From contig CALZDK010000123.1 in the NCBI GenBank assembly GCA_945637645.1, forward strand, positions 1-5,807: DNA of 5,807 nucleotides. Direction: 5' to 3'. Every line of letters begins with the position of its first letter. Position 1 is the first letter of the stretch. Of this stretch, positions 1 through 4,669 are shown in pieces. Source of the DNA: an uncultured Prevotella sp. (lineage in GTDB: Bacteria > Bacteroidota > Bacteroidia > Bacteroidales > Bacteroidaceae). The position numbers and the translations under genes are program-made. The notes under the pieces are model-generated. The model searched no databases. It worked only from the letters and a program-made list of their open reading frames with translations, and was not told the DNA's origin.

Positions 1-140
1 TATTGCCTAAAGAGTCAACACATGACATTTACAGCCTTGATGGGCGTCTGATACGCAAGAACACTACCCTAAACGATGCTTTGCGCACTCTGCCCAAGGG
101 TATATATGTCATCAACGGTCGCAAGTTCGTTATTGAATGA
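1..140 (+). CDS. C-terminal end of a probable secreted/cell-surface protein (partial)
   Basis: Only the last 45 codons are present, read from position 3 to the TGA at 138-140; the gene begins left of the window. The tail contains IYSLDGRLIRK and ends LPKGIYVINGRKFVIE. This pattern, a 'hYsLdGR' strand, a short variable loop and a terminal 'L.KGIYVINGRK..I' strand, is the usual C-terminal module of exported Prevotella and Bacteroides proteins and resembles type IX secretion (Por) sorting domains. The main domain is not visible, so no enzymatic role can be given. Whether the tail is a true type IX signal or only a related beta-sandwich end cannot be decided here, because some gut Prevotella proteins carry such tails without proven type IX export. 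No T-rich intrinsic terminator follows directly. Confidence 0.8.
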   Translation, partial: LPKESTHDIYSLDGRLIRKNTTLNDALRTLPKGIYVINGRKFVIE

Positions 141-271
141 TATGCAAGAACAAGAGCCATTATAAGTAATGAAGCATATTTAGTGTTGTCAGCGCAAATT
201 ACTAATAATTAAATTAGCCTGTCAACCTGTTTGTAAATAATACGATAAGTAGTCAACAATAATAGTAAAAC

Positions 272-381
272 TACTATCTGAATTATATTTCACGCCGTGA
301 AACGTACATTCCCCGCCGTGAAATATATATTCCCCGCCGTGAAACGTACGTTTCGCGGCGGGGAATATAATTCAGATAGTA
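272..381. repeat. Compact palindromic repeat element with three 21-base units
   Basis: The outer 18 bases (272-289, TACTATCTGAATTATATT) are perfectly repeated in inverse at 364-381. The pairing continues inward so that 272-310 faces 343-381: 39 positions with 35 Watson-Crick pairs, 2 G-T pairs and 2 mismatches. Inside are three tandem 21-base units at 288-308, 309-329 and 330-350 with the core CGCCGTGAAA, followed by an inverted half unit at 351-365. The third unit plus this half unit form a second, local palindrome at 326-369, centred on CGTACG, with one G-T pair. The two folds share bases and cannot form together. There is no T tract after it, so it is not a standard terminator. It looks like a REP- or MITE-like dispersed element; no coding capacity is seen. 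Confidence 0.85.
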
Positions 382-426
382 TATCCAGTATCATTTATAA
401 CGGTTATCTTAACAATTTTTCGATAG

Positions 427-706
427 CTAACCGTTCACTATTATGACTACCTAAATGAATTGACACAACAAAAGGAAGGCAAGCCTCTGAACGCCTTCCG
501 CCAACTGGTCTTTACGGTGGATTAATCAAACGAATACTGTGTTATGTAGCACGTTCGTGGCTTTAGGTTTTTTTATAAGTGATATAGATAAGTCCTCACG
601 TCAAGTCTATCGCTTGCCGATGAACGGCTACATGAAGGAGGACTGGCTGATGAACCTTCCTCTTTATGATTCTGAAAGATTGCAGAAGGTATGTAGTTAT
701 ATATAG
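427..706 (+). pseudogene. Possible remnant of an unrecognised protein gene
   Basis: Two overlapping open stretches read like protein but lack a proper start. One (427-525) ends QKEGKPLNAFRQLVFTVD then TAA at 523-525. The other, one frame over (491-706), contains RQVYRLPMNGYMKEDWLMNL and PLYDSERLQKVCSYI, then TAG at 704-706. Mixed charged and hydrophobic residues without low complexity suggest former coding sequence, and a single frameshift near 490-525 would join them into about 90 residues. The first ATG in the second frame is at 620, which would leave only 28 codons. I do not recognise the family. It may instead be chance open frame in intergenic DNA. It lies between the palindromic element and the next gene's promoter, which would suit a decayed or truncated insertion. 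Confidence 0.3.
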
Positions 707-756
707 GGAAGAACGAAGGGGGAAAGCCGTTTTTTTTAAGATAATGAGGAAATTGC

Positions 757-787
757 TTTGCTGTGTCGGAAAAAAGCCTTAACTTTG
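757..787 (+). promoter_or_regulatory. Bacteroidetes-type sigma-ABfr promoter of the U32-sufE operon
   Basis: A -33 element TTTG at 757-760 is followed, after 19 bases, by a -7 element TAACTTTG at 780-787. This fits the Bacteroidetes housekeeping consensus (TTTG, about 19-21 bases, TAnnTTTG). Transcription would begin a few bases after 787, leaving a leader of roughly 15-20 bases before the ATG at 811. The position rules out a GTG start at 763, which would lie upstream of the transcript. Confidence 0.8.
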
Positions 788-810
788 CACCCTATATAAT
801 AAGGTATAGA

Positions 811-2064
811 ATGGACAATAGAAGACAGGAATATGAAATAATGGCACCGGTGGGCTCAAGGGAGTCGCTGCAGGCTGCCATTCAGGCAGGCGCCGACTCA
901 GTGTATTTTGGCATTGAGCGACTTAACATGCGTGCCCATTCCGCCTCCACCTTCACCATCGACGACCTGCGCGAGATTGCCGCAATGTGTCACGAACACG
1001 GAATGAAGTCATACTTGACCGTGAACACGATTATCTACGGCGAGGACATTCCGCTGATGCACGAGATTATTGACGCTGCACACGAGGCAGGCATATCTGC
1101 CGTGATAGCCAGCGACGTGGCGGTGATGACCTATTGCCGTAGGGTAGGGCAGGAGGTTCACCTCTCGACGCAGTTGAACATAAGCAACATCGAGGCACTG
1201 AAGTTCTATGCGCAGTTTGCCGACGTGGTGGTGCTGGCGCGAGAACTGAACATGGAACAGGTGGCAGAGATTTTCCGACAGGTGGAGGAAGAGAACATCT
1301 GCGGGCCAAGCGGAAAGCAGATAAGGATAGAGATGTTCTGTCACGGTGCGCTGTGCATGGCGATAAGCGGAAAGTGCTATCTGAGCCTTGCCAATGCCGG
1401 ACGATCGGCAAACCGTGGAGAGTGTGTGCAGATTTGCCGAAGGTCGTATCTCGTTACCGACCGCGAGACAGGCAACGAGTTGGAGATTGACAACAAATAC
1501 GTGATGAGCCCGAAGGACCTGAAGACCGTGAGATTCATCGACAGGCTGATGAAATCGGGCGTGAGGGTGTTCAAAATAGAGGGCAGGGCACGAGGACCAG
1601 AGTATGTCTATACGGTGGTGAAATGCTATAAGGAGGCGATAGACAGCGTGCTCGACGGCACGTTCACCGAAGAGAAGAAGGACGACTGGGACAAGCGTCT
1701 CGCCACGGTGTTCAACCGCGGATTCTGGGATGGCTACTACCAAGGGCAGCTGATGGGCGAGTGGAACAAGAACTATGGCTCGTGTGCCACGGAACGCAAG
1801 GTGTATATAGGCCGTGGAGTGAAGTATTTCAGCAAACTCGGAGTGGCGGAGTTCACGGTGGATGCCGCCGACTTCAAGTTGGGCGACAAACTGCTCATCA
1901 CCGGTCCGACGACTGGAGTGATGTATCTCGACGCAACGGAGATACGCCTTGAACTGGAGCCTGTTGACTATGCCCCGAAGGGCACCCACGTGTCGATTCC
2001 CGTGCCTGGGAAAATAAGGCAAAGCGACAAACTGTTTAAACTGGAAAAAGTAGAAGAACAATGA
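811..2064 (+). CDS. U32-family protein, probable tRNA/rRNA hydroxylase (TrhP/RlhA type)
   Basis: A 417-residue cytosolic protein of the peptidase U32 family. The signature EMFCHGALCMAISGKCYLS matches the family pattern E-x-F-x2-G-[SA]-[LIVM]-C-x4-G-x-C-x-[LIVM]-S exactly. Four cysteines, C182, C189, C205 and C209 (the last two in RGECVQIC), correspond to the Fe-S ligands of characterised members. The N-terminal half has the TIM-barrel features of the family (GADSVYFG, STQLNISN, VVLAREL) and the middle has SPKDL and FKIEGRARGPEYV. Known relatives are not proven proteases: E. coli TrhP makes 5-hydroxyuridine at tRNA position 34 using prephenate, and RlhA hydroxylates 23S rRNA. Which RNA this one modifies is inference. 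The start at ATG 811 is preferred: the frame is open upstream to a GTG at 763, but that lies inside the promoter, and the family usually begins just before the (E)IMAPVG segment. ATG 841 is a weaker alternative. The stop overlaps the sufE start by four bases (ATGA), implying translational coupling. Confidence 0.9.
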   Translation: MDNRRQEYEIMAPVGSRESLQAAIQAGADSVYFGIERLNMRAHSASTFTIDDLREIAAMCHEHGMKSYLTVNTIIYGEDIPLMHEIIDAAHEAGISAVIASDVAVMTYCRRVGQEVHLSTQLNISNIEALKFYAQFADVVVLARELNMEQVAEIFRQVEEENICGPSGKQIRIEMFCHGALCMAISGKCYLSLANAGRSANRGECVQICRRSYLVTDRETGNELEIDNKYVMSPKDLKTVRFIDRLMKSGVRVFKIEGRARGPEYVYTVVKCYKEAIDSVLDGTFTEEKKDDWDKRLATVFNRGFWDGYYQGQLMGEWNKNYGSCATERKVYIGRGVKYFSKLGVAEFTVDAADFKLGDKLLITGPTTGVMYLDATEIRLELEPVDYAPKGTHVSIPVPGKIRQSDKLFKLEKVEEQ

Positions 2065-2480
2065 CGATAAACGAAATTCAAGACGAAATAATCGACGAGT
2101 TCTCAGGATTCGACGATTGGATGGACAAATACCAGTTGCTCATCGACCTCGGCAACGAGCAGGAGCCACTGGACGAGAAATACAAGACGGAGAGCAACCT
2201 CATCGACGGTTGTCAGAGCCGTGTGTGGCTGCAGTGCGACTATGTGGACGGAAAGCTGAACTTCACAGCCGAGAGCGACGCGCTGATAGTGAAAGGCATC
2301 GTGGCACTGCTTATAAGGGTGCTGAGCGGACACACTCCAAAGGAGATAATGGACGCCGACCTGTATTTCATCGACCGCATAGGCCTGAAAGACCACCTGA
2401 GCCCTACGCGCAGCAACGGTCTGCTGGCTATGATGAAGCAGATGAAGATGTATGCTGTTGGATACAGCATGAAGAATTAA
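2061..2480 (+). CDS. sufE: SufE, cysteine desulfurase activator / sulfur acceptor
   Basis: A 139-residue protein, the usual length for SufE. The acceptor cysteine is C51 in the loop IDGCQSRVW, where SufE takes persulfide sulfur from the desulfurase SufS and passes it to the SufBCD scaffold for Fe-S cluster assembly. Other family features are the N-terminal helices with the W20-M-D-K-Y-Q-L-L-I-D-L segment, the central beta strands around VDGKLNFTAESD, and the C-terminal helix LSPTRSNGLLAMMKQMK. The start codon overlaps the upstream stop as ATGA, so the two genes are almost certainly one transcript. No sufS, sufB, sufC or sufD is in the window, so this gene sits apart from any core suf cluster, which I recall as common in Bacteroidota. 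Its partner here has a predicted Fe-S site, a sensible functional link, although SufE serves many clients. The end of the gene merges into a short A/T-rich repeat run. Confidence 0.93.
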   Translation: MTINEIQDEIIDEFSGFDDWMDKYQLLIDLGNEQEPLDEKYKTESNLIDGCQSRVWLQCDYVDGKLNFTAESDALIVKGIVALLIRVLSGHTPKEIMDADLYFIDRIGLKDHLSPTRSNGLLAMMKQMKMYAVGYSMKN

Positions 2481-2506
2481 AGAATTAAAAGATTAAAGGA
2501 TTAAAG
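2474..2506 (+). repeat. Short A/T-rich tandem repeat (GAATTAAA / GATTAAAG) at the sufE stop
   Basis: Two GAATTAAA units (2474-2481, 2482-2489) are followed by two GATTAAAG units (2491-2498, 2499-2506). The first unit supplies the last sense codons and the TAA stop of sufE. It is directly followed by the octamer array at 2518. It may have arisen by slippage; no function is evident and there is no terminator-like stem. Confidence 0.75.
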
Positions 2507-2517
2507 GGGACATATGA

Positions 2518-2582
2518 CTTGTCAACTTGTCAACTCGTTAACTGTTAACTTGTCAACTTGTCAACTTGTCCACTTGTCAACT
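2518..2582 (+). repeat. Degenerate octamer array (CTTGTCAA) upstream of ychF
   Basis: Eight consecutive units: CTTGTCAA at 2518, 2526, 2549, 2557 and 2573, CTTGTCCA at 2565, CTCGTTAA at 2534, and a seven-base CTGTTAA at 2542. The array ends 14 bases before the ychF ATG, so it would lie in the ychF leader if transcription comes from upstream. All units have the same orientation, so this array alone does not form a strong stem. The same octamer returns on the other side of ychF. Confidence 0.9.
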
Positions 2583-2596
2583 AAAAAAGAAGATAT

Positions 2597-3700
2597 ATGT
2601 CATTAAAATGTGGTATTGTAGGACTGCCTAACGTGGGCAAGTCAACGCTTTTCAACTGTCTGTCGAGTGCCAAGGCACAGGCAGCGAATTTCCCTTTCTG
2701 TACTATTGAGCCAAACGTGGGCGTGATAACCGTTCCCGACGAGCGACTGACAAAGCTCGCCGAACTGGTTCATCCCGGCAGAATAGTGCCTGCAACGTGT
2801 GAGATTGTGGATATAGCAGGCCTTGTGAAGGGCGCAAGCAAGGGAGAGGGTCTTGGCAACAAATTCCTTGGAAACATACGCGAGACGGACGCCATAATCC
2901 ATGTGCTGCGTTGCTTCGAGGACGAGAACATCACCCATGTAGATGGAACCATCGACCCGGTGCGCGACAAGGAAATCATCGACACGGAGTTGCAGCTGAA
3001 AGACCTTGAAACAATAGAAAGCCGACTGCAGAAGCAGCAGAAGATAGCCGCCATCGGCAACAACAAGGACGCGAAGATTGAGGTGGCTGTGCTGGAGGCA
3101 TACAAGGCAGTGCTCGAACAGGGCAAGAACGCACGAACGGTGGAGTTTGAGTCGAAGGAGGAACAGGACGCTGCCCGCAACCTCTTCCTGCTCACCGCAA
3201 AGCCAGTGCTCTATGTCTGCAACGTTGACGAGGCGTCGGCAAAGAGCGGCAATGAGTTTACAAAGAAAATAGAGGCTCTTGCCAAGGAAGAAGGCGCGGA
3301 GGCAATGGTCATCGCTGCCAAGACCGAGGAAGACATTGCCGAACTGGAGTCGTATGAGGACAAACAGATGTTTCTTGAGGAACTGGGACTTGAGGAGAGC
3401 GGCGTGAACCGACTGATAAAGAAAGCCTACTCCTTGCTGAATCTTGAGACATTCATCACCGCAGGCGAGATGGAGGTGAAGGCATGGACCTATCACAAGG
3501 GATGGAAGGCTCCGCAGTGTGCAGGTGTCATCCACACCGACTTCGAGAAAGGTTTCATCCGCGCCGAGGTAATCAAGTACGACGACTACATTCAGTTTGG
3601 CTCCGAGGCGGCTGTAAGGGAAGCAGGAAAACTGGGTATTGAAGGCAAGGACTATGTCGTTCAGGACGGCGACATAATGCACTTCCGATTTAATGTTTAG
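2597..3700 (+). CDS. ychF: YchF/OLA1-type P-loop NTPase (redox/translation-associated)
   Basis: A 367-residue protein, the normal length for YchF. G1/P-loop is GLPNVGKS (9-16), the G3 region is DIAGLVKGAS (72-81) and the G4 position reads NVDE (209-212) instead of NKxD. That change explains why family members prefer ATP over GTP. A helical insertion at about 125-195 forms the coiled domain, and residues about 283-366 are the C-terminal TGS domain (FITAGEMEVKAWTYHKGW, then DGDIMHFRFNV). YchF/OLA1 proteins are cytosolic, bind ribosomes and influence stress responses; the exact role in Bacteroidota is not established. The start is supported by the canonical MSLKCGIVGLPNVGKSTLFN opening and an A-rich leader with no strong ribosome binding site. 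Repeat arrays lie on both sides, about 116 bases after sufE and 140 bases before lgt. No clear promoter was found in the gap from sufE, so it may be read through from the upstream operon or from a promoter I cannot see. Confidence 0.97.
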   Translation: MSLKCGIVGLPNVGKSTLFNCLSSAKAQAANFPFCTIEPNVGVITVPDERLTKLAELVHPGRIVPATCEIVDIAGLVKGASKGEGLGNKFLGNIRETDAIIHVLRCFEDENITHVDGTIDPVRDKEIIDTELQLKDLETIESRLQKQQKIAAIGNNKDAKIEVAVLEAYKAVLEQGKNARTVEFESKEEQDAARNLFLLTAKPVLYVCNVDEASAKSGNEFTKKIEALAKEEGAEAMVIAAKTEEDIAELESYEDKQMFLEELGLEESGVNRLIKKAYSLLNLETFITAGEMEVKAWTYHKGWKAPQCAGVIHTDFEKGFIRAEVIKYDDYIQFGSEAAVREAGKLGIEGKDYVVQDGDIMHFRFNV

Positions 3701-3704
3701 TATT

Positions 3705-3826
3705 AGTTGACAAGTAAACAAGTTGACGAGTGGACAAGTTTTTTGTCTTGCAACTCTATAAACTCGTTAACTATAAACTCGTTAACTATAAACTCGTCAA
3801 CTTGTCAACTCGTCAACTCGTCAACT
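3705..3826. repeat. Long imperfect inverted repeat built from the octamer, between ychF and lgt
   Basis: The left arm has four octamers in inverse orientation (TTGACAAG at 3707, TAAACAAG at 3715, TTGACGAG at 3723, TGGACAAG at 3731). The right arm has four direct units (CTCGTCAA at 3793, 3809 and 3817; CTTGTCAA at 3801). Positions 3705-3741 face 3790-3826: 37 positions with 30 Watson-Crick pairs, 1 G-T pair and 6 mismatches. The 48-base loop contains two tandem 15-base copies of CTCGTTAACTATAAA (3763-3777, 3778-3792) and a partial third copy before them. A TTTTTT run at 3739-3744 begins at the top of the left arm and runs into the loop. The structure could act as a transcript-end or processing hairpin, but it is not a standard terminator. 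Confidence 0.88.
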
Positions 3827-3840
3827 TAAAATAAAATAAT

Positions 3841-4653
3841 ATGGAACTATACATTCATTGGAACCCAAGCCTCACCACCATTTTCGGACTTCGCTGGTAC
3901 GGCTTGTGCTGGCTGCTCGGTCTGCTTGGCTCTTATCTCATAGCCAAGCGGCTCTACAGACAACAGAAACTGGGCGACGAGAAGTTTGAGCCGCTGTTCT
4001 TCTATTGCTTCTTCGGCATAATAATAGGAGCACGACTCGGACACTGCCTTTTCTATCAACCCGACTACTACCTCACGTCGGTGAAGGGCTTTGTGGAGAT
4101 GCTACTGCCAATACATTTCACGGCAGACGGCGACTGGAAATACACTGGCTACGAGGGTTTGGCAAGCCACGGCGGAACACTGGGACTGATAATTGCCCTT
4201 TGGCTCTACGTGAAAAGGACTAAGGTGGGCATCTGGACGGTGCTCGACAATGTGGCGATAGCAACGCCGATAGCCGCCTTCTTCATACGAATAGGCAACC
4301 TGATGAACTCGGAGATAATAGGCAAGGTGACCGACGTGCCATGGGCTTTCGTCTTCGAACGCGTGGATATGATGCCTCGCCATCCCGGTCAGCTCTACGA
4401 GGCAATAGCCTACGCCGCACTGCTGTTCATCGGCTTTGCCCTTTACAAGCGCTATCCGCAGCGCGTGGGCACTGGCTTCTATTTCGGTCTCTGCCTGACC
4501 TACATCTTCACCGCCCGCTTCTTCATCGAGTTCACGAAGGAGATACAGGAGGCGTTTGAGGCATCGCTGCCCCTGGACATGGGACAGCTGCTCAGCATTC
4601 CGTTTGTCATAATCGGAATAGTATGTATGATGAGATATAAGAAACAATCCTAA
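3841..4653 (+). CDS. lgt: Phosphatidylglycerol:prolipoprotein diacylglyceryl transferase
   Basis: A 270-residue polytopic inner-membrane enzyme that moves diacylglycerol from phosphatidylglycerol to the lipobox cysteine of prolipoproteins, the first step of lipoprotein maturation. Family motifs are in order: GLRWYGL (16-22), the HGGTLGL loop with H110 (equivalent to E. coli H103), the Lgt signature RIGNLMNSEIIGK (150-162; R150 and N153 match E. coli R143 and N146), RHPGQLYEA (180-188), and R226/E230 in ARFFIEF, equivalent to E. coli R239/E243. About seven hydrophobic segments are visible, including 21-35, 53-70, 112-124, 139-150, 189-202, 212-228 and 250-264. It ends in the basic tail RYKKQS. 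The start is set by an A/T-rich leader and the usual short N-terminus before the first membrane segment. The next gene follows after 16 bases, so the two are probably cotranscribed. Confidence 0.96.
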   Translation: MELYIHWNPSLTTIFGLRWYGLCWLLGLLGSYLIAKRLYRQQKLGDEKFEPLFFYCFFGIIIGARLGHCLFYQPDYYLTSVKGFVEMLLPIHFTADGDWKYTGYEGLASHGGTLGLIIALWLYVKRTKVGIWTVLDNVAIATPIAAFFIRIGNLMNSEIIGKVTDVPWAFVFERVDMMPRHPGQLYEAIAYAALLFIGFALYKRYPQRVGTGFYFGLCLTYIFTARFFIEFTKEIQEAFEASLPLDMGQLLSIPFVIIGIVCMMRYKKQS

Positions 4654-4669
4654 AATAACAAAAGAACCT

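Larger units (their letters stand above)
141..810. other. 670-base region without an intact gene
   Basis: This is an A/T-rich stretch between the upstream gene end and the U32 gene. From left to right it holds about 130 bases in which I see nothing convincing, the palindromic repeat element at 272-381, a coding-like but broken stretch at about 427-706, a T8 run at 730-737 with no stem before it, and the promoter at 757-787. No tRNA, riboswitch or small intact reading frame with a credible start was recognised. Confidence 0.6.

Noticed and set aside
474..499. Stem GGAAGGC/GCCTTCC as a terminator
   Set aside because: The seven-base stem has a 12-base loop and no T tract follows; it also falls within the coding-like stretch.
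548..574. Weak stem (AGCACG/CGTGGCT) followed by T7 as an intrinsic terminator
   Set aside because: The stem is only about five pairs with a bulge and the T run starts about five bases after it; it lies inside the coding-like stretch and too far from the upstream stop to be convincing.
730..737. T8 run as a terminator before the U32 promoter
   Set aside because: The preceding purine-rich sequence has no inverted complement, so no stem can form.
1009..2061. Long open frame on the minus strand opposite the U32 gene
   Set aside because: It lies wholly within a clearly recognised gene, and its translation (many His, Arg and Leu, no motif) is typical of the complement of a coding strand.
2546..2552. 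TAACTTG within the octamer array as a -7 promoter element for ychF
   Set aside because: It lacks one T of TAnnTTTG, and no TTG stands at the proper 19-21 base spacing; it is a by-product of the repeat.
2518..2582. Octamer array as a CRISPR array or DnaA-box cluster (replication origin)
   Set aside because: Units are contiguous 8-mers without spacers, and they do not match the DnaA box; no dnaA or A/T-rich unwinding region is next to them.
2642..3721. Long open frame on the minus strand opposite ychF
   Set aside because: It mirrors the coding frame of an unmistakable YchF gene, has no recognisable domain and begins inside the repeat array.
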